From an uncultured Prevotella sp. (GTDB lineage: Bacteria > Bacteroidota > Bacteroidia > Bacteroidales > Bacteroidaceae): a stretch of DNA of 39,300 nt. The notes under the pieces were generated by a model, which searched no databases, was not told the DNA's origin, and worked only from the letters and a program-made list of their open reading frames with translations. The stretch is from assembly GCA_900315955.1 (NCBI GenBank), contig ONBC01000013.1:1-39300 (forward strand), read 5' to 3'. The position numbers and the translations under genes were made by a program. Of this stretch, positions 1-8,703 are shown piece by piece (the first letter of the stretch is position 1; the number at the start of each line of letters is the position of its first letter).

Positions 1-7
1 CACATCA

Positions 8-1657
8 ATGAAGACAAGTCTTTTGCAGAAAGCACGTGCACAGTACCAGCCCAAGCTCCCCAAGGGTCTGCAGGGTGCCGTAAAAGTAAAGGAGGGAGAA
101 CCAACCCAAAGCGTTGGCGATCAGGAAGAAATCAAGAAGCTTTTCCCAAACACTTATGGAATGCCGCTCATCGAGTTTGTTCCCGGTGACAAAGAGGCTA
201 CAGGCGAGATGAACGTTGGTGTCATCCTCTCCGGTGGTCAGGCTCCTGGTGGTCACAACGTCATTTGCGGTATCTTTGATGCCGTGAAGAAGATGAACCC
301 GAACAACAGAGTTTATGGTTTCCTCATGGGTCCCGGCGGTCTTGTGGATCACAACTACATCGAGCTGACAAAGGATTTTGTTGACGGCTATCGCAACACC
401 GGTGGTTTTGATATGATCGGTTCCGGCCGTACAAAGCTGGAGAAGGTAGATCAGTTTGAGAAGGGACTGGAGATCATCCGTCAGCTCAACATCAAGGCTA
501 TCGTCATCATCGGTGGTGACGACTCCAACACCAATGCTTGCGTGCTTGCTGAGTACTACGCTGCCAAGAAGTACGGTGTGCAGGTCATCGGTTGCCCGAA
601 GACCATCGACGGCGACTTGAAGAATGACCAGATTGAGACCAGCTTCGGCTTCGATACTGCTACAAAGGTTTATTCTGAGGTTATCGGCAACATCGAGCGT
701 GATGCCAACTCTGCCCGCAAATATTGGCACTTCATCAAGCTCATGGGCCGTTCGGCTTCGCACATCGCTTTGGAGTGCGCGCTTCAGACTCAGCCTAACA
801 TCTGCCTTATCTCTGAGGAGATTCAGCAGAAGGATATGACACTGAACCAGATTGTAGAGCAGATTGCTACGGCCGTGGCTAAGCGCGCTGAGGACGGCAA
901 CAACTTCGGTGTTGTGCTTATCCCCGAGGGGCTTATCGAGTTCATCCCCGCTATTGGCCGTCTGATTCAGGAGCTTAACGACCTGCTCGCCGCTCACGGT
1001 GCCGACTATAAGGATCTTGACAAGGATGCACAACGCAAATACATTCTCGCTCATCTGAGCAAGGACAACGCAGAGACTTTCGCAACCCTTCCTGAGGGCG
1101 TGGCCCGTCAGCTTTCTCTCGACCGCGATCCTCACGGAAACGTGCAGGTTTCTCTCATCGAGACAGAGAAGCTTATCTCTGACATGGTCGGTGCCAAGCT
1201 CGATGAGTGGAAGAAGGAAGGCAAGTACAATGGCAAGTTCGCTGCCCAGCATCACTTCTTCGGTTATGAGGGCCGCTGCGCTGCTCCTTCCAACTTCGAT
1301 GCTGACTACTGCTATGCGCTCGGTGTGAGCGCTGCTCATCTTATCGCCAATGGCAAGACCGGCTACATGGCTATCGTGAAGAACCTCTCTGCTCCTACGG
1401 ATGAGTGGAAGGCCGGCGGCGTGCCAATCACCATGATGATGAACATGGAGCGTCGTAACGGTGAGATGAAACCGGTGATCCGCAAGGCACTTGTAGAGCT
1501 CGACGGCGCACCGTTTAAGAAGTTTGCAGAGAAGCGCGACGAGTGGGCAAAGAACACTTGCTTCGTCTATCCCGGTCCTATCCAGTACTGGGGCCCGGCT
1601 GAGGTATGCGACCGTGAGACACGCACCCTCGCGCTCGAAAATGAGGCAAAGAAATAA
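8..1657 (+). CDS. pfp: Diphosphate--fructose-6-phosphate 1-phosphotransferase (PPi-PFK)
   Basis: Phosphorylates fructose 6-phosphate with pyrophosphate instead of ATP, a reversible cytosolic step of glycolysis. The 549-residue length fits the long PPi-PFK clade. Visible motifs are GGQAPGGHN (76-84), GGDDSN (169-174), [10 protein letters not shown] (197-206) and MGRSASH (246-252). The second Asp of GGDD and the Lys of PKTIDGD are the residues that mark PPi rather than ATP use in this family. The ATG at 8 is the first in frame, and the N-terminus looks complete. The promoter lies outside the window. A GH25 gene follows after 34 bases of almost pure A/T with an imperfect dyad. Assignment is near certain from family motifs. 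Confidence 0.97.
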   Translation: MKTSLLQKARAQYQPKLPKGLQGAVKVKEGEPTQSVGDQEEIKKLFPNTYGMPLIEFVPGDKEATGEMNVGVILSGGQAPGGHNVICGIFDAVKKMNPNNRVYGFLMGPGGLVDHNYIELTKDFVDGYRNTGGFDMIGSGRTKLEKVDQFEKGLEIIRQLNIKAIVIIGGDDSNTNACVLAEYYAAKKYGVQVIGCPKTIDGDLKNDQIETSFGFDTATKVYSEVIGNIERDANSARKYWHFIKLMGRSASHIALECALQTQPNICLISEEIQQKDMTLNQIVEQIATAVAKRAEDGNNFGVVLIPEGLIEFIPAIGRLIQELNDLLAAHGADYKDLDKDAQRKYILAHLSKDNAETFATLPEGVARQLSLDRDPHGNVQVSLIETEKLISDMVGAKLDEWKKEGKYNGKFAAQHHFFGYEGRCAAPSNFDADYCYALGVSAAHLIANGKTGYMAIVKNLSAPTDEWKAGGVPITMMMNMERRNGEMKPVIRKALVELDGAPFKKFAEKRDEWAKNTCFVYPGPIQYWGPAEVCDRETRTLALENEAKK

Positions 1658-1691
1658 TTATTAATTATTAGTTCCTAATTAATTAATAATA

Positions 1692-2564
1692 ATGCCAGAT
1701 AAGAAGCCAGTTCGTAAGCGTACCACTTCCTCCCGTCAGTATCGAAGGAGAAGAAGTGTTCATCGCCACGGGCTGGCTCCTTTTCAATTTATTAAGAAGC
1801 GCTACAGCAAAGCATGGATCGTTGGAGGTTTGGCCGTCACGGCGCTTTACATTTGGGCTTTTTGGTATTTCTTCGTCGGTCCAACGGGCTTCCGCTGGCG
1901 CGCTTTTTACGGCGATGTAAAATATCCTGAAGGCTACGAAATTCATGGTATTGACATCTCAAGATACCAAGGAAAGATCAATTGGGACAGGCTGCGTTCC
2001 AATGCGCTTATTGATGGATGCCCGCTCCGATTTATCATTATCAAGGCAACGGAAGGTTCATCGAAAATAGACCCAAACTTCAACGACAACTTTTATCAGG
2101 CGCGTGAATATGGTTTCATTCGTGGAGCCTATCATTTCTGGAGCACAAAATCATCTGCGCGCTCCCAGGCTTATTTTTTCTTGAACAAAGTTCATTTAGA
2201 GGAAGGCGATTTGCCACCGGTGCTTGACATTGAGCACAAACCTGCCGACCGGAGCGTGGAAGACTTTCAAACGGATGTATTGACCTGGCTGCATATTGTG
2301 GAAGACAAATACCATGTCAAGCCCATCATCTATACTTACCACAATTTTAAGGAGAAGTATCTTTCTGCCCCGGTCTTCGACGACTATCCCTATTGGATAG
2401 CCCACTACTATGTTGACAAGGTTCAGTATAAAGGAAAATGGAAATTCTGGCAACACACGGATACGGGTGTATTGCCAGGAATAAAAGGGAACGTAGACCT
2501 CAATATCTACAACGGTTCTTATTATGACCTCCTGCAGCTCACCATAGGACACGAAGAAAACTAA
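1692..2564 (+). CDS. Membrane-anchored GH25 lysozyme (N-acetylmuramidase family)
   Basis: A 290-residue protein with a very basic N-terminus (1-40), one membrane segment (about 41-62) and a GH25 domain (about 84-280). GH25 motifs seen are GIDISRYQG (86-94), the acidic pair in VLDIEH (177-182) and the C-terminal WQHTDTG (253-259). The family cleaves the MurNAc-GlcNAc bond of peptidoglycan. The N-terminal anchor with a basic cytoplasmic side suggests that the domain faces the periplasm and acts in cell-wall remodelling. No phage or toxin context is nearby, so a housekeeping role is inferred. It may be read through from pfp (34-base gap) and converges on hisB with a gap of only 5 bases. Confidence 0.9.
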   Translation: MPDKKPVRKRTTSSRQYRRRRSVHRHGLAPFQFIKKRYSKAWIVGGLAVTALYIWAFWYFFVGPTGFRWRAFYGDVKYPEGYEIHGIDISRYQGKINWDRLRSNALIDGCPLRFIIIKATEGSSKIDPNFNDNFYQAREYGFIRGAYHFWSTKSSARSQAYFFLNKVHLEEGDLPPVLDIEHKPADRSVEDFQTDVLTWLHIVEDKYHVKPIIYTYHNFKEKYLSAPVFDDYPYWIAHYYVDKVQYKGKWKFWQHTDTGVLPGIKGNVDLNIYNGSYYDLLQLTIGHEEN

Positions 2565-2569
2565 TCTTT

Positions 2570-3643
2570 TTACAATACTCCCTTGGAAGATGGCAAATAG
2601 AAGTGGTTCACATCCCGGCGTACCGCCATCTTCAGGCTACGCGCCAAGGCTTTGAATATGCCTTCTATCTTGTGATGCTCATTCGTCCCTTCGGCCTTGA
2701 TGTTGAGGTTCATTTTTGCCGCATCACTCAAGCTCTTGAAGAAATGGAAGAACATCTCTGTGGGCATCTCGCCTATCTTCTCCCGTTTGAACTCGGCATC
2801 CCACACAAGCCAGGGACGGCCTCCGAAATCAAGAGCCACCTGGCACAGACAGTCGTCCATCGGCAGGCAGAAGCCATAACGCTCTATGCCACGCTTGTCT
2901 CCTAACGCTTTCAGAATGCACTCACCCAAAGCAAGCCCTGTGTCTTCGATGGTATGGTGTTCATCGACATAGAGATCACCTTTCGTGTGAACCGTGATAT
3001 CAATCATCCCATGATGACCAATCTGTTCTAACATGTGGTCAAAGAAACCTATTCCGGTTGAGACATCGCACTTACCAGATCCATCGAGATTGAGCTTCAC
3101 ACAGACATCCGTCTCCTTCGTCATGCGGTGCACTTCTGCGATGCGTTCTCCGGCAAACAAAAGCTCAGCTATCTTGTCCCACGTCATGCCGTCCTTGCCA
3201 AGGATAAGCGCCTTGCAGCCCATGTTCTTAGCCAACTGCGCATCGCTCTCGCGGTCGCCGATGACATAACTGTTGGCTATGTCTGCCTGGTCGTCTCTCA
3301 GATATTTCTCTACCATACCTGTTCCCGGCTTGCGCATCGGTGAGTTGTCCTCGGGGAAGTGACGGTCTATCAGCACGTCATCGAACGTGATGCCTTCGCC
3401 GGCAAGCGTGTCAAGGATGAAGTGATGCACCGGCCAAAAGTCTTCCTCCGGAAAGGCATGGGTCCCAAGACCATCCTGATTGGTCACCATGACAAGCTTA
3501 AAGTCGAGATGACGTTGGATGAATCCCAAGTTTTTGAAAACAGTGGGAACAAACTTCAGTTTGGCAAAACTGTCTATCTGCTCGTCGAGCGGTTCTTCAA
3601 TAAGCGTGCCATCTCGGTCAATGAAAAGATATCGTTGCTTCAT
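2570..3643 (-). CDS. hisB: Bifunctional histidinol-phosphatase / imidazoleglycerol-phosphate dehydratase
   Basis: Catalyses two steps of histidine synthesis in the cytosol. The N-terminal HAD phosphatase (about 1-165) has DRDGT (9-13, nucleophile D9 and acid D11), VTNQDG (53-58), RKP (104-106) and GDRESD (129-134). The C-terminal dehydratase (about 166-357) has [13 protein letters not shown] (200-212), EHHTIED (228-234) and EHHKIE (322-327), its metal-binding His clusters. The zinc-loop cysteines known from E. coli HisB-N are not conserved: the loop reads [11 protein letters not shown] (93-103). No other his gene is in the window. The gene lies last in a likely operon after a membrane protein, 44 bases downstream, and the gap contains an imperfect hairpin (3658-3686). 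Confidence 0.95.
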   Translation of the reverse strand: MKQRYLFIDRDGTLIEEPLDEQIDSFAKLKFVPTVFKNLGFIQRHLDFKLVMVTNQDGLGTHAFPEEDFWPVHHFILDTLAGEGITFDDVLIDRHFPEDNSPMRKPGTGMVEKYLRDDQADIANSYVIGDRESDAQLAKNMGCKALILGKDGMTWDKIAELLFAGERIAEVHRMTKETDVCVKLNLDGSGKCDVSTGIGFFDHMLEQIGHHGMIDITVHTKGDLYVDEHHTIEDTGLALGECILKALGDKRGIERYGFCLPMDDCLCQVALDFGGRPWLVWDAEFKREKIGEMPTEMFFHFFKSLSDAAKMNLNIKAEGTNEHHKIEGIFKALARSLKMAVRRDVNHFYLPSSKGVL

Positions 3644-3687
3644 TATTATTATGGTGTTGTCTTACAAGGGAAAGTCCCCGCAAGACA

Positions 3688-4575
3688 TTATTCTTCAGTA
3701 ATTGTCACTTCTTTGTGTTGCTTTCTTCCTTTCTCTTTTTCTTCAATACTGCCGTAAGCATAATAGAAGGAGAAGACTTCCCAAGGCTTGACGAAGAGTC
3801 CGACGAAGACACATACCGTTGCTGTGACAAAAGCCAGGATGGCAAAGCCTGTCGAAAGACCAGACGGATCACCGAAAGACATGCCATTGCTGTTAGCATA
3901 ATAGCAGAAAAGAATGACATAAAGCGGCAGACAGACGACGAGGCTGATCACGGTGTCGATGATACTTGTAAGCAAGCCGGTAAGGAAGATGTAGCCCCAA
4001 TGATGCAGTCCCATGACATAGGGTTTCTTAAAGACAGACCACAGCTTTTGCTCTGTCTCAATAGCGTATTTCATGGCGGAGAAATAGAGCGGAAGGCTTG
4101 CGACGAATAAGACAATACCGAAAGCCAACATTCCGACGAACAGCTTCACGCCGGCACTCTGTGCCTTTCCCGGGTTCATAACGCTCACCATATTGCCTGT
4201 AAAGGCTACAATAAAGACGATAGCGACAAGAACCAACAGGCCGATGACCAACAGGACCAGCCGGCTCATTCGTGGCAGGTTTACTTTCATGCTCTTGCCA
4301 TTAAGCAGACTGATGATGGTAGAAAAGAACCAAATATATCCTCCAAGGTCTAATAGGTATAGCAGGGTCATGATTGTCGTCGCTGCCATCGTATTGCTTT
4401 GCAAGTCAGCAGGAAATTGAAGTCCAGCCAGCATGGTGGCAGCCAACAGCACGGCGAGTACGACAGCCGGCAGCCAGAGTCGGCGGAAGAGCGTTCTGAA
4501 ATTGGTTCTGAAAAGGTCGAAAGCGTCATTCAGGCAACTGCCTACACTCCGGTTCTTGAAGAGTTCTGAGTCCAT
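3688..4575 (-). CDS. Polytopic membrane protein of unknown function
   Basis: A 295-residue protein with about six to seven hydrophobic segments (roughly 34-54, 65-90, 106-128, 146-167, 194-228, 241-262) and a short charged tail. No catalytic or transport signature is recognised. The topology resembles the glycerophosphoryl-diester phosphodiesterase membrane-domain-like or DUF975-type small membrane families, but this is not established. It starts 20 bases after the radical SAM gene and ends 44 bases before hisB, so the three are probably one transcript from the promoter at 5395-5402. The neighbours do not suggest a shared pathway. Confidence 0.75.
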   Translation of the reverse strand: MDSELFKNRSVGSCLNDAFDLFRTNFRTLFRRLWLPAVVLAVLLAATMLAGLQFPADLQSNTMAATTIMTLLYLLDLGGYIWFFSTIISLLNGKSMKVNLPRMSRLVLLVIGLLVLVAIVFIVAFTGNMVSVMNPGKAQSAGVKLFVGMLAFGIVLFVASLPLYFSAMKYAIETEQKLWSVFKKPYVMGLHHWGYIFLTGLLTSIIDTVISLVVCLPLYVILFCYYANSNGMSFGDPSGLSTGFAILAFVTATVCVFVGLFVKPWEVFSFYYAYGSIEEKEKGRKQHKEVTITEE

Positions 4576-4595
4576 AGTCTTTGATTTTTAATTGA

Positions 4596-5363
4596 TTAAT
4601 AGGATGCGGTACAAGGAATCCCTGCCTGGATAACCATCTCCTTGATGCGGTCCAGCTCCTCATGCGAAGCCTTCAGCAGATTCTTGTCGGGTGTCTCGCG
4701 GTCAATGGTATAGACCATCACCTCCTGCGGGTTAATGTCTTTCACAGCCTCCAACCAAGGCAATACATACTCGTCACCCGTGTTGTCAGTGCCATCACCC
4801 TTCATAAACATCGTCTGAATGATGACATGTCCCTTGAACCATTTGAGATTCTCAATAATCTTGTTGACATCATAGCTTGGTTGGTTGGGACGATCCACCT
4901 TCTTGATATATTCCGGATTGACAGTGTCGAGCTTCAAGATGTTATTGTCTACCTTCAGCAGTGCCTCTCTCACTTTCTCGCGCCCCGTGAATGTCGAATT
5001 GCTCAGCACACTAATCTTAGCCTCCGGGCACCACTGGTCACGCAGACGGATGGTGTCCTCGATGATCTCTGGGAAATGGGGGTTGCCTGTTGGCTCGCCG
5101 TTGCCCGCAAAGGTGAGCACGTCGGGATGCTCTCCGTCGTTGTGCATCTTGATAAGCTGCTTCTCGAGCGCCTCTGCCACAACCTCGCGAGACGGATAGG
5201 GGGTGTGCGTACGATGTTCGGCATTGAACCCGCATTCACAATAGAGGCAGTCGAACGTACAAATTTTTCCGTCTGCCGGCATGAGGTTGATGCCAAGGCT
5301 CAGTCCGAGCCTGCGGCTGTGTACCGGCCCATATATAGGACTTGGATAAATGATCGTGCTCAT
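4596..5363 (-). CDS. Radical SAM protein (COG0731-like)
   Basis: A 255-residue radical SAM enzyme. The cluster motif CxxxCxxC is at C35, C39 and C42, with a further Cys at 44. It is preceded by GPVHSRRLGLSLGINL-type sequence (12-27), typical of the COG0731 group, and followed by the SAM-binding GNGEPTGNP (87-95). The family binds a 4Fe-4S cluster and cleaves S-adenosylmethionine reductively. The substrate is unknown, because no target peptide or tRNA-modification partner lies beside it. It is first of a likely operon with a membrane protein and hisB. A TATCTTTG promoter element lies 32 bases upstream of the ATG. Confidence 0.9.
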   Translation of the reverse strand: MSTIIYPSPIYGPVHSRRLGLSLGINLMPADGKICTFDCLYCECGFNAEHRTHTPYPSREVVAEALEKQLIKMHNDGEHPDVLTFAGNGEPTGNPHFPEIIEDTIRLRDQWCPEAKISVLSNSTFTGREKVREALLKVDNNILKLDTVNPEYIKKVDRPNQPSYDVNKIIENLKWFKGHVIIQTMFMKGDGTDNTGDEYVLPWLEAVKDINPQEVMVYTIDRETPDKNLLKASHEELDRIKEMVIQAGIPCTASY

Positions 5364-5394
5364 ATTGTTTATTCCTTTTTATTTCAATTTGTTG

Positions 5395-5402
5395 CAAAGA
5401 TA
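5395..5402 (-). promoter_or_regulatory. Bacteroidota -7 promoter element (TATCTTTG)
   Basis: The reverse complement reads TATCTTTGCAAC, an exact match to the TAnnTTTG -7 consensus, 32 bases before the radical SAM start codon. No clear -33 TTTG was found. Confidence 0.7.
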
Positions 5403-5452
5403 AGGCATTTTCATGAGAATGAGCAACAATGTACAACAAAAAATAGAATAAA

Positions 5453-6259
5453 CTATTCTTCAATCTCCTGAAGGGAACGCGTGAAATTGTTGAGGTAGTT
5501 ACTGACTGTCTCAAGAGGCGCATAGGGAAGATAGCGGAGGCTGCGCCGAAGGTTTCGGCGGAGGAGCTGGGAGTTGTTGGTGACAAACCCCGTACGGCTC
5601 TGCCGGAAGTGCCACTCTTCAGCGGTGTCGCTGGCCGTATGATAGACGGACCGTAACACAAGGTTATAGGCTGAGATCTCTAAATGGCGCACAAACGGCA
5701 GCTCATCGGTCTCGAAATTGAACACCGCGACGAGCATGCTGCCCTGCAACTGTGCCATCCGCTGCAGATGAAGCTTTGAGAGCCAAGTGTCGAGTTTCAC
5801 GAAGTCGACATGGTCGCCATAGGTGCGCAGGTAACGACCCAAGTCGAGCAGACCTTTAATCATCACACCATTGTTAAGCATGGTAGCCACAGTACCGACG
5901 AATATCTTCAGCACATCGAGTGAGGCCACATTGGTATCGATAGCATGGATCTCATTCTGGATGATTCGATGGAAGCGGGCATTAAGAAACCCATTGCTCA
6001 ATTGAACATCCGCCTTGGATGTTGCCCTTTCCTCCTGATATTCGGCGAGGAATCCGTCAGGCAAGTTGACCCATGTGTCTTCCCCCGCCAACCTATCCAG
6101 GCCTGCTTTCACGGCAGCCTCTACATGCTGGACATGAACCATCTGCCCAAGCCTTTCCCACTTGAAGTGTGACATAGGCTCAAGAGCCTCATCCTCATGC
6201 CATGCGCCCGAGCGCAACAGCCTGAAGAAATTGCGTGTGATAATGTCCATCTCCTGCAT
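5453..6259 (-). CDS. Conserved hypothetical protein
   Basis: A soluble-looking protein of about 268 residues with no signal peptide, membrane segment or recognised catalytic motif. It is rich in aromatic and Arg residues, with a helical middle containing GLLDLGRYLRTYGDHVDFVK-type sequence and a C-terminal stretch around HFRQSRTGFVTNN. It has the look of a Prevotella/Bacteroides lineage-specific family. A remote link to the uncharacterised nucleotidyltransferase family was considered but no GS-x-D nucleotidyltransferase signature is visible. The open frame reaches a TTG at 6268, but the ATG codons at 6259 or 6250 are more likely starts. It follows the antiporter gene by 9 bases and is probably co-transcribed. 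Confidence 0.7.
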   Translation of the reverse strand: MQEMDIITRNFFRLLRSGAWHEDEALEPMSHFKWERLGQMVHVQHVEAAVKAGLDRLAGEDTWVNLPDGFLAEYQEERATSKADVQLSNGFLNARFHRIIQNEIHAIDTNVASLDVLKIFVGTVATMLNNGVMIKGLLDLGRYLRTYGDHVDFVKLDTWLSKLHLQRMAQLQGSMLVAVFNFETDELPFVRHLEISAYNLVLRSVYHTASDTAEEWHFRQSRTGFVTNNSQLLRRNLRRSLRYLPYAPLETVSNYLNNFTRSLQEIEE

Positions 6260-6268
6260 TTTGCCCAA

Positions 6269-7543
6269 TTATGAATATTTCTTCGGATATCGTAGCACGA
6301 TGGCCAAAGATGCTGCTATGCCGATGGCAAAGGGATAGAACAGATAAGGGATGATGTCTACTGGCTCGACATGAGCCAGTCCGGCTGCCAAGAGCATCTG
6401 AACGCCATAAGGGATAATACCTTGTATGGTACACGAGAAAGTGTCGAGGATACTTGCCGACTTGCGCGGGTCCACTCCATATTTCTGACTGATCTGTCGC
6501 GCTATGTTACCTACCGTGAGGATGGCAACGGTGTTGTTTGCCGTACAGAGGTTGACAAGACTGACAAGGGCAGCAATGGAGAACTCCGCGCCTCGTTTGC
6601 CATGGATTCGTGTGGAGAGCTTCTCGATGATATAGTCGATACCGCCATTGACACGGATAATCTCGAGCATACCGCCGGCCATCATGGCAATGATGATGAG
6701 CTCGCCCATGCCGACGATGCCGGTACCCATAGCATCGAGCCAACCGAAAAAACCGTAGGAACCACCAGCAATGCCGATGATGCCGCAAAGGACAATGCCC
6801 ACCACAAGAACAGCCATGACGTTCACGCCGCAGACAGCCGTGATGAGCACGGCGAGATAAGGAATGACCTTGAGAAAGTTGGTCGCGCCGATATGAGCCG
6901 GTGCCTGCATGCCATAACCCAAGTAAGCATAGAGGCATAAGACTACAATGACAGCAGGAGCCACAATGAGCGAGTTGACTTTGAACTTATCTTTCATGCG
7001 CACGCCCTGCGTCTGTGTGGCCACTACGGTTGTATCAGAAATGAAGGACAGGTTATCGCCAAAATAAGCTCCGCCGACGATGACTGCCGTCAGGAGAGCA
7101 ATGCTGCTGTTGGTCTGAGAAGCGATACCCGCAGCAATAGGTACCAGCGTCACTACCGTTCCGACACTGGTGCCGATAGAGATAGAGATGAAACAGGCAG
7201 CGATGAACAATCCGGGGAGGATCATGCTCGGTGGAAGGGTGCTGAGCGTGAAGTTGACGGTAGCGTCGATGGCTCCCATTCCTTTTGCCGACTGCGCAAA
7301 AGCGCCGGCCAAGACGTAGATCCACAGCATCAGCAACAGGTTAGGGGTGGAAGCTCCCTTACCATAAATATCAATGCGTTCCTTGAGCGAGAATTTTGTA
7401 GAGGTTGCCACAGCATAGACGCTGGCAATCAGAAAGACCACTGTCATCGGCACACGACTGAAATCGCCCGCCACGAGACTGAGTACCAAGTAGAGGACTA
7501 CGAAAACAATGAGTGGCGAGAGCGCAAGAAATCCTTTGTTCAT
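6269..7543 (-). CDS. Na+/H+ antiporter, NhaC family
   Basis: A 424-residue inner-membrane transporter with about eleven hydrophobic segments. Family-like motifs include ISIGTSVGTVVTLVPIA and GGAYFGDNLSFISDTT, the latter a charged-residue loop typical of NhaC-type exchangers. The family swaps Na+ for H+, sometimes coupled to organic anions. The frame is open a further 71 codons upstream, but that stretch overlaps the LacI gene and is not protein-like. The ATG at 7543 (MNKGFLAL) gives the usual N-terminal membrane helix. It lies 22 bases after the LacI-type regulator, which suggests ligand-controlled expression of the transporter. The substrate is not deducible. Confidence 0.88.
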   Translation of the reverse strand: MNKGFLALSPLIVFVVLYLVLSLVAGDFSRVPMTVVFLIASVYAVATSTKFSLKERIDIYGKGASTPNLLLMLWIYVLAGAFAQSAKGMGAIDATVNFTLSTLPPSMILPGLFIAACFISISIGTSVGTVVTLVPIAAGIASQTNSSIALLTAVIVGGAYFGDNLSFISDTTVVATQTQGVRMKDKFKVNSLIVAPAVIVVLCLYAYLGYGMQAPAHIGATNFLKVIPYLAVLITAVCGVNVMAVLVVGIVLCGIIGIAGGSYGFFGWLDAMGTGIVGMGELIIIAMMAGGMLEIIRVNGGIDYIIEKLSTRIHGKRGAEFSIAALVSLVNLCTANNTVAILTVGNIARQISQKYGVDPRKSASILDTFSCTIQGIIPYGVQMLLAAGLAHVEPVDIIPYLFYPFAIGIAASLAIVLRYPKKYS

Positions 7544-7565
7544 TGTATAAAGAATTATTGCAGGT

Positions 7566-8630
7566 TCATAACTGGAACCGACGGTAGAAGTCAACATTCT
7601 CTGGGGTGAGAAGCTCGATGGGCATGTAGTTGACCGTCTGGATCTTCTTTTTAAGCACCACGGCTTTGAAGAGTGCGTCGACGCAAAAATAGCCTTGCTG
7701 GTAGCCGTGCTGGGCAATGAGGAAAGAAACACTTCCCTGTTTGAGACATTCGGCATTCTTCTTCACCATGTCATACCCCATAATCTGAATGTCGCGGCGG
7801 TTGTTACGCAGCAGATAGTCGCCGAGGATGTGCGCCTTGGAGCCCATAGTGATGCAGTGGTGAATATAAGGATGCTCATTGAAGAATTCATCAAAAATAG
7901 CGTCATACTGCTGCTTGTTGCCGTCGAACGGAAGCTCGACATTGATGATATTGACAGCAGGAAAGTGGTCGCGCATATAATGGCGAAAACCCACCTCGCG
8001 GTTCTCCTGTTGCTTACTAACGACCTTGCCGTTTTTCGTTACCTTCATAAACATGATCTCCTGCTGGTCGCGGGCCAAAAGCATGAGCATGCGGGCAGCG
8101 AAATAGCCGGAAGCTAAAGAGTCCTGTCCGAAGAAAGCCAACGGACGGAGGTCGGGCATATATGAATCGAGAAGAACGAAAGGAATGGACGCTTCATGCA
8201 GACGGTCGGTCACCCGCTTCGTGAGGTCAAAACATGCAGGTACGATGACCATGCCATCAAGCTTGCCGTCAAGGCACGACATGGCTTCAGCAAAGTAGTT
8301 ATCAATATCGAAGCGGTCAAAATAGTGGATGCTCATAGAGATATTGAAATCGTTACGGATCTCAGCGGCTTTCTTCACCCCTTGCTCCACTTCTTCCCAA
8401 TAAGCTACCTGGTCATGACGGGGAATAAGCACACAGAAATGATACGATTTATTATAGGCCAAAGCCGAAGCATAGATATTGGGCTCATAGTTCTGCTCCT
8501 TAAGCACCTTCTCTACTTTTTCCCTCGCCTTAGCTGACACATTCGGCCGGTTGTGCAACACTCTGTCTACAGTGCCCACCGACACGCCGGCTTTGAGTGC
8601 AATGTCCTTTATCCTTATTCGTTCTGCCAT
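7566..8630 (-). CDS. LacI-family transcriptional regulator
   Basis: A 354-residue regulator. The N-terminal helix-turn-helix (about 6-27, IKDIALKAGVSVGTVDRVLHN) and hinge (to about 60) are classic LacI/PurR, followed by a periplasmic-binding-protein-like ligand domain with LIPRHDQVAYW and a C-terminal substrate lobe. It probably senses a small molecule and controls its own operon (antiporter and hypothetical downstream). No palindromic operator was identified. A TATCTTTG element is 23 bases upstream of the ATG. Confidence 0.93.
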   Translation of the reverse strand: MAERIRIKDIALKAGVSVGTVDRVLHNRPNVSAKAREKVEKVLKEQNYEPNIYASALAYNKSYHFCVLIPRHDQVAYWEEVEQGVKKAAEIRNDFNISMSIHYFDRFDIDNYFAEAMSCLDGKLDGMVIVPACFDLTKRVTDRLHEASIPFVLLDSYMPDLRPLAFFGQDSLASGYFAARMLMLLARDQQEIMFMKVTKNGKVVSKQQENREVGFRHYMRDHFPAVNIINVELPFDGNKQQYDAIFDEFFNEHPYIHHCITMGSKAHILGDYLLRNNRRDIQIMGYDMVKKNAECLKQGSVSFLIAQHGYQQGYFCVDALFKAVVLKKKIQTVNYMPIELLTPENVDFYRRFQL

Positions 8631-8652
8631 ATAACCCTATTATAATTGGTGG

Positions 8653-8660
8653 CAAAGATA
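8653..8660 (-). promoter_or_regulatory. -7 promoter element of the LacI/antiporter operon
   Basis: Minus-strand TATCTTTG, an exact TAnnTTTG match, 23 bases upstream of the LacI start codon. Confidence 0.7.
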
Positions 8661-8703
8661 TTAAAAATGTACAATATACCCAAGAATAAACCCAAGAAAA
8701 AGG

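Noticed and set aside
5-1339. 444-codon open frame on the minus strand opposite pfp
   Set aside because: It is the antisense shadow of a certain gene, is Leu/Val-rich without domains, and arises from the codon bias of pfp.
7544-7756. Upstream extension of the NhaC-type gene by 71 codons
   Set aside because: It overlaps the LacI gene in another frame and is not membrane-protein-like.
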